From NCBI RefSeq assembly GCF_010093085.1, contig NZ_MSRC01000007.1:248001-312000 (forward strand): a stretch of DNA of 64,000 bases, in the 5' to 3' direction. Source of the stretch: Bacillus sp. SKDU12 (GTDB lineage Bacteria; Bacillota; Bacilli; Bacillales; Bacillaceae). Shown here in pieces: positions 55,661 through 64,000 of the stretch. How positions within the stretch are numbered: position 1 is the stretch's first letter; each line of letters opens with the position of its first letter. Position numbers and translations under genes: made by a program. The notes beneath the pieces are model-generated. The model was given only the letters and a program-made list of their open reading frames with translations. It made no database searches and had not been told where the DNA came from.

Positions 55661-57736
55661 ATGCAAAAGGTACTGATGGTAGGTGCCGGCAAAAGGGGAA
55701 CGGCGTTATTACATATTCTAATCAAAACAGCCATCATAGAGATCATTGCCATTGTTGACAAAGACCCCAAGGCGCCGGGATTAGAAGAAGCAAAACAGTA
55801 TGGGATTGCCGTTTCGTCTGATTGGAAACCTTACATACAACAAAAACCGGATATCATCATCCATACGACCGGCGATCAAGCTGTGTTTGACGAACTCCTT
55901 CAAAAAAAGCATGAAGAGACTATTGTTATGCCAGGGAAAATGGCGTACATCGTTTTTCAGCTGATGGAAGAAAAGCAGCACCTGATTCAAATACTGAAAG
56001 AGCAAACATATAAACATGACCGAATTTTCAATTCTGCCCATGACGGGATGATCTTTATTGATATCAATGAAGAAATCATTCTCTTTAATTCTATGGCCGA
56101 AAAATTGGTCGGGAAAAAACGCGAGGAAGTCATCGGACGTCCGATAAAAGAAGTCATTCCGAGCACAAAGCTGCCGCGAATTTTAAAAACGAGAGAGCCT
56201 GAATACAACCAAAAGCAGCTTTTGGGCGAGAATCAAATCGTGACAACCAGACTGCCGATCATAGATGAAAGCGGCCGTTTGCTTGGTGCCCTCTGTGTAT
56301 TCAAGGATATTACGGATGCCGTTGAACTGGCGGAGGAAGTGACGAATCTCAAACAGGTGCGTACAATGCTGGAGGCGATTATTCAATCCTCAGATGAGGC
56401 GATTTCTGTCGTTGATGAAAACGGCACAGGTCTCTTGATCAATAAAGCGTATACGAAAATGACAGGTCTTTCTGAAAAAGAAGTCATCGGCAAGCCCGCA
56501 AACGCTGATATAACCGAAGGTGAAAGCATGCATTTAAAGGTGCTTGAAACAAGACGCCCAGTCCGCGGTGTCAGAATGAAGGTAGGCCCGAATGAAAAAG
56601 AGGTTATCGTCAAAGTAGCGCCGGTGATCGTAGACGGGATTTTAAAAGGCAGCGTCGGTGTGATTCACGACGTGTCCGAAATTAAAATGCTGACCGTGGA
56701 GCTAAATCGCGCCAGACAAATCATTCGCACACTTGAAGCGAAATACACTTTCGATGACATTATCGGCAAAAGCGAGCAAATGCTGGTGGCGCTTGAGCAG
56801 GCAAAGCTCGGGGCGAAAACACCGGCAACGATTTTGCTGCGCGGTGAATCAGGAACAGGAAAAGAGCTGTTCGCCCATGCCATCCATAACGAAAGCGATC
56901 GGAAATACAATAAGTTTATACGCGTGAATTGTGCAGCCCTTTCTGAAAATCTGCTGGAATCGGAATTGTTCGGCTATGAGGATGGTGCGTTTTCAGGAGC
57001 GAAGCGCGGCGGTAAAAAGGGCTTGTTCGAAGAAGCCAATAACGGCAGTATTTTCTTAGATGAAATCGGAGAACTGACACACAATATGCAGGCAAAATTG
57101 CTCCGCGTTCTTCAAGAAAAGGAAATTGTCAGAGTGGGCGGTTCGAAAGCGGTCCCTGTCAATGTCAGAGTGATCGCGGCGACAAATGTAAATATCGAAA
57201 AGGCGATGGCGGATGGAACGTTCCGCGAAGACCTGTATTATCGTATCAACCGTTATCCGATCTCCATCCCGCCTTTGCGGCAGCGGCTGGAAGACATTGA
57301 AGCGCTGAGCATCAGGCTTATCCAAAAGATTAACCTGGATTACGGCAGAAACGTAAAGGGACTCTCGCCGCAAGCCTTGCGTGCCTTATCTGCTTATCAT
57401 TGGCCTGGGAATGTCCGTGAGCTGGAAAATGTTCTTGGACGAGCCATGATTTTTCTGAATCCGCATACGGAATGGGTAGAAAAAGATCACCTGCCTGTAT
57501 TCGAAGTTGAACAAAAAGAAACTGCCGCAGAGCAAAGGCCCGGATTTGATTTCCCGGCTATTGAAGGAGAAAAGCTGTCTGTCGCAGTAGAAAAATTCGA
57601 AGCGCATTTGATCCAGAAAACGCTCGAACAGCATCATTTTAACCGGACAAAAACGGCAAAAGCCCTGGGTGTCAGCATTCGAAACTTATATTACAAAATG
57701 GATAAATACGGCCTTGCAAATGAAGGCATGCAATAA
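55661..57736 (+). CDS. bkdR: BkdR, sigma-54 (SigL) activator of the bkd operon
   Basis: BkdR (691 residues) activates sigma-L transcription of branched-chain keto acid genes. An N-terminal Rossmann-like part ([18 protein letters not shown]) is followed by two PAS domains (about 115-230 and 235-350) and an AAA+ domain with Walker [14 protein letters not shown] (about residue 395) and the sigma-54 contact loop [11 protein letters not shown] (GAFSGA instead of GAFTGA). The C-terminal Fis-type helix-turn-helix is [35 protein letters not shown] precedes ATG 55661. Confidence 0.94.
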   Translation: MQKVLMVGAGKRGTALLHILIKTAIIEIIAIVDKDPKAPGLEEAKQYGIAVSSDWKPYIQQKPDIIIHTTGDQAVFDELLQKKHEETIVMPGKMAYIVFQLMEEKQHLIQILKEQTYKHDRIFNSAHDGMIFIDINEEIILFNSMAEKLVGKKREEVIGRPIKEVIPSTKLPRILKTREPEYNQKQLLGENQIVTTRLPIIDESGRLLGALCVFKDITDAVELAEEVTNLKQVRTMLEAIIQSSDEAISVVDENGTGLLINKAYTKMTGLSEKEVIGKPANADITEGESMHLKVLETRRPVRGVRMKVGPNEKEVIVKVAPVIVDGILKGSVGVIHDVSEIKMLTVELNRARQIIRTLEAKYTFDDIIGKSEQMLVALEQAKLGAKTPATILLRGESGTGKELFAHAIHNESDRKYNKFIRVNCAALSENLLESELFGYEDGAFSGAKRGGKKGLFEEANNGSIFLDEIGELTHNMQAKLLRVLQEKEIVRVGGSKAVPVNVRVIAATNVNIEKAMADGTFREDLYYRINRYPISIPPLRQRLEDIEALSIRLIQKINLDYGRNVKGLSPQALRALSAYHWPGNVRELENVLGRAMIFLNPHTEWVEKDHLPVFEVEQKETAAEQRPGFDFPAIEGEKLSVAVEKFEAHLIQKTLEQHHFNRTKTAKALGVSIRNLYYKMDKYGLANEGMQ

Positions 57737-57742
57737 ATTGCA
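57729..57742. promoter_or_regulatory. Proposed BkdR upstream activation site of the bkd operon
   Basis: TGCAATAAATTGCA is a TGCAA-N4-TTGCA inverted repeat overlapping the bkdR stop codon, about 64 bp upstream of the sigma-54 -24 box. The position suits an enhancer-binding site. Confidence 0.55.
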
Positions 57743-57804
57743 GAATGAGCGCATACCTCTGCACGACTTTCTCAATCAACCCGTTATAACAGCATGACGA
57801 GGAG

Positions 57805-57822
57805 CTGGCATGGAACTTGCAT
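57805..57822 (+). promoter_or_regulatory. Sigma-L (sigma-54) -24/-12 promoter of the bkd operon
   Basis: CTGGCATGGAACTTGCAT: GG and GC are spaced 10 bases apart as in the -24/-12 consensus TGGCAC-N5-TTGCA. It lies 39 bp before ptb. SigL control of bkd is known. Confidence 0.85.
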
Positions 57823-57860
57823 AATAAAAAGCGGAGTCGAAACAAGAAAGGTGGTAAAAG

Positions 57861-58760
57861 ATGAAGCTGAAAAATATGATCGGTAAAGCGTCGATGTACA
57901 AAAACAAGACCATTGCGGTTGCCCATGCTGAGGATGAGGAAGTGATCCGGGCTGTAAAGCTGGCATCCGAGCACCTATCAGCCCGTTTTTTGTTAACCGG
58001 CGACAGTGAAAGGCTGAACAATCTGACATCATCTATGCAAGGGCATCAAGTAGAGATCATTCATGCTGATACACCAGAGGAATCGGCAACACTAGCGGTT
58101 CGTGCTGTACATCACAAAACAGCGGACGTTTTAATGAAAGGGAATGTGCCGACTTCTGTTTTGCTAAAAGCGGTGTTAAACAGACAAGAGGGACTTCGGT
58201 CATCCAGTATCCTTTCCCACGTGGCGGTGTTCGATATACCGGACTTTGACAGATTGATGTTTGTGACAGATTCGGCAATGAATATCGCCCCCTCGCTGGA
58301 AGAGCTTCGGCAGATTTTGCAAAATGCTGTTCATGTCGCCCATGCTGTAGGGAACAATATGCCAAAAGCAGCTGCTCTGGCAGCGATCGAAACGGTGAAT
58401 CCGAAAATGGAAGCGACAGTAAATGCAGCTGCTCTTGCCCAAATGTATAAAAGAGGCCAAATCAAAGGCTGTATTGTTGATGGCCCGCTTGCTTTGGATA
58501 ATGCAGTATCACAAATTGCTGCAGCCCAGAAAAAGATGTCAGGAGACGTAGCGGGCAGTGCAGATATTCTTCTCGTCCCAACAATTGAGGCTGGCAATAT
58601 TTTATATAAATCACTGATTTATTTTGCGAAGGCCAGCGTGGCGGCTGTCATTACAGGAGCTAAAGCGCCGATTGCCTTAACGAGCAGAGCGGACTCCGCT
58701 GAAAATAAACTGTATTCTATTGCGCTGGCGATCTGCGCATCTGAAAAATACACATATTAG
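57861..58760 (+). CDS. ptb: Phosphate butyryltransferase (Ptb/YqiS)
   Basis: A 299-residue phosphate acyltransferase that turns butyryl- or branched acyl-CoA into the acyl phosphate for Buk. Family segments: [73 protein letters not shown], and [24 protein letters not shown] precedes the ATG. First gene of ptb-bcd-buk-lpdV-bkdAA-bkdAB. Confidence 0.93.
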   Translation: MKLKNMIGKASMYKNKTIAVAHAEDEEVIRAVKLASEHLSARFLLTGDSERLNNLTSSMQGHQVEIIHADTPEESATLAVRAVHHKTADVLMKGNVPTSVLLKAVLNRQEGLRSSSILSHVAVFDIPDFDRLMFVTDSAMNIAPSLEELRQILQNAVHVAHAVGNNMPKAAALAAIETVNPKMEATVNAAALAQMYKRGQIKGCIVDGPLALDNAVSQIAAAQKKMSGDVAGSADILLVPTIEAGNILYKSLIYFAKASVAAVITGAKAPIALTSRADSAENKLYSIALAICASEKYTY

Positions 58761-58771
58761 GAGGAACGAAC

Positions 58772-59866
58772 ATGGAACTTTTTAAATATATGGAGAAATA
58801 CGATTACGAACAATTGGTATTCTGCCAAGATGAACAATCAGGCTTAAAAGCGATCATCGCCATTCATGATACAACGCTCGGCCCGGCGCTTGGCGGAACA
58901 AGAATGTGGACATATGAAAATGAAGAAGCGGCGATTGAAGATGCGCTCAGACTGGCTAAAGGCATGACCTATAAAAACGCGGCAGCAGGCTTAAACCTTG
59001 GCGGCGGAAAAACAGTTATTATCGGTGATCCGCGCAAAGACAAAAATGAAGAACTGTTCCGCGCGTTCGGCCGCTATATTCAAGGGCTGAACGGCAGATA
59101 CATTACAGCTGAAGATGTGGGTACAACGGTTGAGGATATGGATATCATTCATGATGAAACAGACTATGTCACAGGAATTTCCCCCGCTTTCGGTTCTTCT
59201 GGAAATCCGTCCCCGGTTACAGCATACGGGGTGTACAGAGGAATGAAAGCAGCTGCAAAAGCTGCATTCGGAACCGATTCTCTTGAAGGGAAAACCATCG
59301 CTGTACAGGGTGTAGGGAACGTTGCCTATAATCTATGCCGCCATCTGCATGAAGAAGGAGCAAACTTAATCGTTACGGATATCAACAAACAATCAGTACA
59401 GCGTGCAGTTGAAGATTTTGGCGCCCGTGCGGTTGATCCGGAAGAGATCTATTCGCAAGACTGCGATATATATGCGCCATGTGCCCTTGGTGCAACAATC
59501 AACGACGACACCATAAACCAGCTGAAGGCTAAAGTCATTGCGGGTGCGGCTAATAACCAATTAAAAGAAACACGTCATGGCGATCAAATTCACGAAATGG
59601 GCATCGTTTACGCGCCGGATTATGTCATTAACGCAGGCGGCGTCATCAACGTGGCAGATGAGCTGAATGGTTATAATGCAGAACGTGCATTGAAGAAAGT
59701 CGAAGGCATTTACAGCAATATTGAGCGTGTGCTTGATATTTCTCAGCGTGACAGCATTCCGACATATTTAGCGGCTGACCGCTTGGCAGAGGAACGGATT
59801 GAACGCATGCGCCGCTCAAGAAGCCAGTTTTTGCAAAACGGCCACAGTGTATTAAGCAGACGCTAA
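58772..59866 (+). CDS. bcd: Leucine/branched-chain amino acid dehydrogenase (Bcd/YqiT)
   Basis: Bcd (364 residues) deaminates leucine, valine and isoleucine to their 2-keto acids with NAD. Gly-rich catalytic region with the Lys: [18 protein letters not shown]; Rossmann loop [32 protein letters not shown] precedes the ATG. Its products are the substrate of the BkdA complex encoded downstream. Confidence 0.95.
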   Translation: MELFKYMEKYDYEQLVFCQDEQSGLKAIIAIHDTTLGPALGGTRMWTYENEEAAIEDALRLAKGMTYKNAAAGLNLGGGKTVIIGDPRKDKNEELFRAFGRYIQGLNGRYITAEDVGTTVEDMDIIHDETDYVTGISPAFGSSGNPSPVTAYGVYRGMKAAAKAAFGTDSLEGKTIAVQGVGNVAYNLCRHLHEEGANLIVTDINKQSVQRAVEDFGARAVDPEEIYSQDCDIYAPCALGATINDDTINQLKAKVIAGAANNQLKETRHGDQIHEMGIVYAPDYVINAGGVINVADELNGYNAERALKKVEGIYSNIERVLDISQRDSIPTYLAADRLAEERIERMRRSRSQFLQNGHSVLSRR

Positions 59867-59884
59867 GAAATTGAACTGGAGGTT

Positions 59885-60976
59885 ATGGAAGTGCTATATG
59901 ACGAAAAGCGCGTTCTCACAATTAATCCAGGCTCAACTTCAACGAAAATCGGTGTTTTTCATAACGAACGGAGCATTTTTGAAAAAACATTGAGACACGA
60001 CATTGAAGAGCTGCAGCAATTTGACCATATTATTGATCAGTATGAATTTCGAAAATACCATATTCTCGAAACGCTTCATGAACAGGGAATCAATATCTCA
60101 AAGTTTGATGCAGTCTGTGCCAGAGGCGGCCTTATCCGGCCGATTGAAGGCGGAACTTACGAAGTGAACGATGAGATGATTGAGGACTTGAAAAGCGGCT
60201 ATGCCGGCCAGCATGCTTCTAACCTCGGCGGCATTATCGCGCGGGAGATCGCTGACGGCCTGAATATCCCTTCATATATCGTCGATCCTGTCGTCGTAGA
60301 TGAAATGTCAGAGCTCGCAAAAATCTCAGGTATGCCTGAGATTGAACGGAAAAGCATTTTCCATGCGTTAAACCAAAAAGCTGTCGCCCGTAAGGCGGCA
60401 GCCTCTCTCGGCAAACGATACGAGAATACGAAAATGATTGTGACCCATATGGGCGGCGGCATTACGATTGGCATCCATGACCGCGGGCGGGTGGTCGATG
60501 TGAATAACGGACTTCACGGAGAAGGGCCATTCAGTCCTGAGCGTGCAGGAACAGTGCCTGCAGGAGACCTCGTCGATTTATGTTTTTCAGGACAGTATGA
60601 AAGAGAAGAAATGGTGAAAAAATTGGTGGGCACAGGCGGGCTTTTCGGTTATCTCGGTACGAATGACGCAGAAAAAGTGGCACAAATGATTCAGGGGGGC
60701 GATGAAAAAGCCCGTTTCATATTTGATGCCATGGCATATCAAGTAGCAAAGGAAATCGGAGCAGCCAGTGCTGTTTTAAAAGGTGAAGTGGAAGCGATTG
60801 TGCTGACGGGAGGACTTGCGTATGGCAAAAGCTTTGTTTCCAATATCAGATCATACATAGATTGGATTTCAGATGTTTTCGTCTATCCGGGAGAAAATGA
60901 ATTGCAGTCTCTGGCTCAAGGAGCACTCAGGGTATTGCTGGGCGAAGAGCAATCTAAACAATATCGTATTGAATAG
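59885..60976 (+). CDS. buk: Butyrate kinase (Buk)
   Basis: Buk (363 residues) makes ATP from butyryl or branched acyl phosphate. It is of the acetate kinase fold: [18 protein letters not shown] (phosphate loop), [20 protein letters not shown], and [22 protein letters not shown] precedes ATG 59885. It works after Ptb to conserve energy from keto acid breakdown. Confidence 0.94.
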   Translation: MEVLYDEKRVLTINPGSTSTKIGVFHNERSIFEKTLRHDIEELQQFDHIIDQYEFRKYHILETLHEQGINISKFDAVCARGGLIRPIEGGTYEVNDEMIEDLKSGYAGQHASNLGGIIAREIADGLNIPSYIVDPVVVDEMSELAKISGMPEIERKSIFHALNQKAVARKAAASLGKRYENTKMIVTHMGGGITIGIHDRGRVVDVNNGLHGEGPFSPERAGTVPAGDLVDLCFSGQYEREEMVKKLVGTGGLFGYLGTNDAEKVAQMIQGGDEKARFIFDAMAYQVAKEIGAASAVLKGEVEAIVLTGGLAYGKSFVSNIRSYIDWISDVFVYPGENELQSLAQGALRVLLGEEQSKQYRIE

Positions 60977-60997
60977 ACAGACGAGGAGTGAGTCACC

Positions 60998-62422
60998 ATG
61001 GCAACTGAGTATGATGTAGTCATTCTGGGCGGCGGTACCGGCGGTTATGTTGCGGCCATCAGAGCCGCTCAGCTCGGCTTAAAAACAGCCGTTGTAGAAA
61101 AGGAAAATCTCGGAGGAACATGTCTGCATAAAGGCTGTATTCCGAGTAAAGCGCTGCTTAGAAGCGCAGAGGTATACCGGATAGCTCGTGAAGCCGGTCA
61201 ATTCGGAGTGGAAACGGCTGGTGTATCCCTCAACTTTGAAAAAGTGCAGCAGCGTAAGCAAGCCGTTGTTGATAAGCTTGCGGCCGGTGTGAGTCATTTA
61301 ATGAAAAAAGGAAAAATCGACGTGTATTCCGGCTATGGCCGTATACTCGGGCCATCTATCTTCTCTCCGCTGCCGGGGACAATTTCTGTGGAGCGGGGAA
61401 ATGGCGAAGAAAATGACATGCTGATCCCGAAACAAGTCATCATTGCAACAGGGTCAAGGCCAAAAATGCTTCCGGGTCTTGAAGCGGACGGCAAACATGT
61501 ATTGACTTCAGATGAGGCTCTTCAAATGGAAAAGCTGCCAAAATCGATCATCATTGTCGGCGGAGGCGTTATCGGTATCGAATGGGCGTCTATGCTTCAT
61601 GATTTTGGCGTGAAGGTAACGGTTATTGAATATGCGAACCGCATCTTACCAACTGAGGATCAGGACATTTCTAAAGAAATGGAAAGTCTTCTGACGAAAA
61701 AAGGCATCCAGTTCGTTACAGGGGCAAAAGTGCTGCCTGACTCAGTCACAAAAACGTCAGAGGACATCAGCATACTAGCGGAAAAAGACGGAGAAACCAT
61801 TACTTTCTCTGCTGAAAAAATGCTCGTTTCCATCGGGCGACAGGCAAATATCGAAGGAATCGGCATCGAAAACACCGATATTGTTACTGAAAACGGTGTT
61901 ATTTCAGTCAATGAAAGCTGCCAAACGAAGGAATCTCATATTTATGCAATCGGAGATGTAATCGGGGGTCTTCAGTTAGCCCACGTTGCCTCACATGAAG
62001 GAATCATGGCCGTTGAGCACTTTGCAGGCCTCAATCCGCATCCTCTTGATCCAGCGCTTGTACCGAAGTGCATCTACTCAAGCCCTGAAGCTGCCAGTGT
62101 CGGCTTAACAGAAGATGAGGCAAAGGAGAAAGGCCATAATGTCAAAATCGGCAAGTTCCCGTTTATGGCCATTGGAAAAGCGCTTGTATACGGAGAAAGC
62201 GACGGGTTTGTAAAAATCGTGGCTGATCGTGATACCGATGATATCCTTGGCGTGCATATGATCGGCCCGCATGTCACCGACATGATTTCAGAAGCAGGCC
62301 TTGCCAAAGTGTTGGACGCGACACCGTGGGAGATCGGGCAAACGATTCATCCGCACCCAACGCTTTCAGAAGCGATTGGAGAAGCAGCGCTCGCCGCAGA
62401 CGGCAAAGCCATTCATTTTTAA
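60998..62422 (+). CDS. lpdV: LpdV, dihydrolipoyl dehydrogenase of the Bkd complex (E3)
   Basis: LpdV (474 residues) reoxidises the lipoyl groups of the E2 component. FAD loop: VVILGGGTGGYVAAIRAAQL; redox disulfide GGTCLHKGCIPSK; NAD loop IIVGGGVIGIEWASML; C-terminal His-Glu pair in HPHPTLSEAIGEAAL. GACGAGGAGTGAGTC precedes the ATG. Between buk and bkdAA. Confidence 0.95.
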   Translation: MATEYDVVILGGGTGGYVAAIRAAQLGLKTAVVEKENLGGTCLHKGCIPSKALLRSAEVYRIAREAGQFGVETAGVSLNFEKVQQRKQAVVDKLAAGVSHLMKKGKIDVYSGYGRILGPSIFSPLPGTISVERGNGEENDMLIPKQVIIATGSRPKMLPGLEADGKHVLTSDEALQMEKLPKSIIIVGGGVIGIEWASMLHDFGVKVTVIEYANRILPTEDQDISKEMESLLTKKGIQFVTGAKVLPDSVTKTSEDISILAEKDGETITFSAEKMLVSIGRQANIEGIGIENTDIVTENGVISVNESCQTKESHIYAIGDVIGGLQLAHVASHEGIMAVEHFAGLNPHPLDPALVPKCIYSSPEAASVGLTEDEAKEKGHNVKIGKFPFMAIGKALVYGESDGFVKIVADRDTDDILGVHMIGPHVTDMISEAGLAKVLDATPWEIGQTIHPHPTLSEAIGEAALAADGKAIHF

Positions 62423-62443
62423 AAGCATAAAGGAGGGGCTTGA

Positions 62444-63436
62444 ATGAGTACAAACCGACATCAAGCACTAGGGCTGACTGATCAGGAAGCCGTTGATATG
62501 TATAAAACCATGCTGTTAGCAAGAAAAATCGATGAGAGAATGTGGCTGTTAAACCGCTCAGGTAAAATCCCGTTCGTAATCTCTTGTCAAGGACAGGAAG
62601 CAGCGCAGGTAGGGGCTGCCTTTGCTCTTGACCGTGAGATGGATTATGTACTTCCGTATTACAGAGACTTAGGTGTCGTGCTGGCATTTGGCATGACAGC
62701 AAAGGATTTAATGATGTCTGGGTTTGCTAAAGCAGCAGATCCGAATTCAGGGGGCCGCCAGATGCCGGGACATTTCGGTCAAAAGGAAAACCGGATCGTG
62801 ACAGGATCATCTCCGGTCACTACGCAAGTGCCGCACGCAGTCGGCATCGCGCTGGCGGGGCGTATGGAGAAGAAGGATATTGCTGCTTTTGTCACATTTG
62901 GAGAAGGGTCTTCTAACCAAGGGGATTTCCATGAAGGAGCAAACTTTGCCGCTGTCCATAAGCTGCCGGTCATTTTTATGTGTGAAAACAACAAATACGC
63001 AATTTCAGTGCCTTACGATAAGCAAGTCGCATGTGAGAACATTTCCGACCGTGCCGTAGGCTATGGAATGCCTGGCGTAACCGTAAATGGAAATGACCCG
63101 CTGGAAGTGTATCAAGCGGTCAAAGAAGCGCGTGAACGAGCGCGCAGCGGCGAAGGCCCGACATTAATTGAAACCATTTCTTACCGCCTTACACCGCATT
63201 CCAGTGATGACGATGACAGCAGCTACAGAGGCCGTGAAGAAGTAGAGGAGGCCAAAAAAAGCGATCCCCTGCTTACTTATCAAGCGTACTTAAAAGAAAT
63301 AGGCCTGCTGTCTGATGAGACGGAACAAACCATGCTGGATGAAATCATGGCAATCGTAAATGAAGCGACGGATGAAGCGGAGAACGCCCCTTATGCAGCT
63401 CCTGAGTCAGCGCTTGATTATGTGTATGCGAAGTAG
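62444..63436 (+). CDS. bkdAA: BkdAA, branched-chain 2-oxo acid dehydrogenase E1 alpha
   Basis: BkdAA (330 residues) is the ThDP-binding alpha subunit of the branched-chain keto acid dehydrogenase, which gives the acyl-CoA primers for branched fatty acids. ThDP motif: TFGEGSSNQGDFHEGANFAA with FMCENNKYAIS; the phosphorylation-loop-like region is RLTPHSSDDDDSSYRG. AAAGGAGGGGCTTG precedes ATG 62444. Confidence 0.95.
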   Translation: MSTNRHQALGLTDQEAVDMYKTMLLARKIDERMWLLNRSGKIPFVISCQGQEAAQVGAAFALDREMDYVLPYYRDLGVVLAFGMTAKDLMMSGFAKAADPNSGGRQMPGHFGQKENRIVTGSSPVTTQVPHAVGIALAGRMEKKDIAAFVTFGEGSSNQGDFHEGANFAAVHKLPVIFMCENNKYAISVPYDKQVACENISDRAVGYGMPGVTVNGNDPLEVYQAVKEARERARSGEGPTLIETISYRLTPHSSDDDDSSYRGREEVEEAKKSDPLLTYQAYLKEIGLLSDETEQTMLDEIMAIVNEATDEAENAPYAAPESALDYVYAK

Positions 63437-63449
63437 GGAGGAAGAAGAA

Positions 63450-64000
63450 ATGTCAGTAATGTCATATATTGATGCAATCAATTTGGCGATGAAAGAAGAA
63501 ATGGAACGTGACCCTCGCGTTTTCGTCCTTGGGGAAGATGTAGGAAGAAAAGGCGGTGTATTTAAAGCCACAGCCGGACTATACGAACAATTCGGAGAAG
63601 AGCGAGTGTTGGATACGCCGCTTGCTGAATCAGCGATCGCCGGAGTCGGTATCGGAGCTGCTATGTATGGTATGAGGCCGATTGCCGAAATGCAGTTTGC
63701 TGATTTTATTATGCCGGCGGTCAACCAGATTATTTCCGAGGCTGCTAAAATTCGCTACCGCAGCAACAATGACTGGAGCTGTCCGATTGTCGTTAGAGCG
63801 CCATATGGCGGAGGCGTACATGGAGCCCTTTATCATTCTCAGTCAGTCGAAGCGATTTTTGCTAATCAGCCCGGACTGAAAATTGTGATGCCTTCAACGC
63901 CATATGAAGCGAAAGGGCTCTTAAAGGCCGCAGTTCGTGATGAAGATCCGGTGCTGTTTTTTGAGCACAAGCGCGCGTACCGTCTGATAAAAGGAGAGGT
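63450..64000 (+). CDS. bkdAB: BkdAB, branched-chain 2-oxo acid dehydrogenase E1 beta (3' truncated by window edge)
   Basis: The first 183 codons of the E1 beta subunit, open to the window end. MSVMSYIDAINLAMKEEMER is the family start, followed by VFVLGEDVGRKGGVFKATAG, DTPLAESAIAGVGIGAAMYG, and RAPYGGGVHGALYHSQSVEA with its active-site His. GGGAGGAAGAAGA precedes ATG 63450. The E2 gene bkdB is expected beyond the window. Confidence 0.94.
   Translation, partial: MSVMSYIDAINLAMKEEMERDPRVFVLGEDVGRKGGVFKATAGLYEQFGEERVLDTPLAESAIAGVGIGAAMYGMRPIAEMQFADFIMPAVNQIISEAAKIRYRSNNDWSCPIVVRAPYGGGVHGALYHSQSVEAIFANQPGLKIVMPSTPYEAKGLLKAAVRDEDPVLFFEHKRAYRLIKGE

Noticed and set aside
1-64000. Insertion sequences, phage genes, CRISPR arrays, tRNA or rRNA genes
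   Set aside because: No transposase- or integrase-like protein, no regularly spaced repeats and no tRNA-like or rRNA-like sequence were noticed, including at the borders of the ntd cassette.

Overview
This window comes from a member of the Bacillus subtilis species group. Gene order, protein lengths and many protein sequences match what I remember of the B. subtilis 168 chromosome from the end of the comG operon to the start of the bkd operon. Enough residues differ from 168 (for example in TapA, SipW, SpoIIIAH and MmgC) that it looks like a sister subspecies or species rather than 168 itself. No rRNA or tRNA genes, transposases, phage genes or CRISPR arrays were seen.

Layout. 1-4162: tail of the competence pseudopilin gene comGG, small genes yqzE and yqzG, the biofilm matrix operon tapA-sipW-tasA, and its control genes sinI and sinR. 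4163-11158: yqhG-yqhH (SNF2-type ATPase), then a tandem glycine riboswitch driving gcvT-gcvPA-gcvPB. 11113-17129: an AT-richer cassette holding ntdR, ntdABC and glcP (neotrehalosadiamine/kanosamine synthesis and glucose uptake), bounded by two perfect 45-bp inverted copies of a terminator. In 168 these genes lie elsewhere (yhjM-yhjI), so this placement is the main structural surprise. 17141-24823: housekeeping genes yqhL, lipM, mntR, yqhO-yqhR, aroQ, papA, efp, yqhV. 24899-30156: the eight-gene spoIIIA operon, with a sigma-E promoter. 30310-41945: accBC, yqhY, nusB, folD, xseAB, ispA, dxs, tlyA, ahrC, recN. 42119-44478: spoIVB and spo0A. 44579-48364: three unannotated-looking small ORFs, yqiG, yqiH, yqiI, yqiK. 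48493-55235: the mother-cell mmg operon (beta-oxidation and methylcitrate-type enzymes). 55272-64000: yqzF, bkdR and the sigma-L-dependent bkd operon, cut off inside bkdAB.

How it fits together. Many genes belong to the stationary-phase and sporulation programme. Spo0A (0A boxes in its own promoter region and upstream of sinI) induces SinI, SinI antagonises SinR, and SinR represses tapA-sipW-tasA through GTTCTYT operators. SpoIIIA and SpoIVB link mother cell and forespore. The mmg and bkd operons handle acyl-CoA and branched-chain keto acids late in growth. The most interesting non-coding signals are the inverted terminator copies around the ntd cassette, a LacI/cre-type operator inside the ntdA promoter, and a TGCAA-N4-TTGCA motif found both at the bkdR promoter and upstream of the bkd sigma-L promoter, which I propose is the BkdR site.
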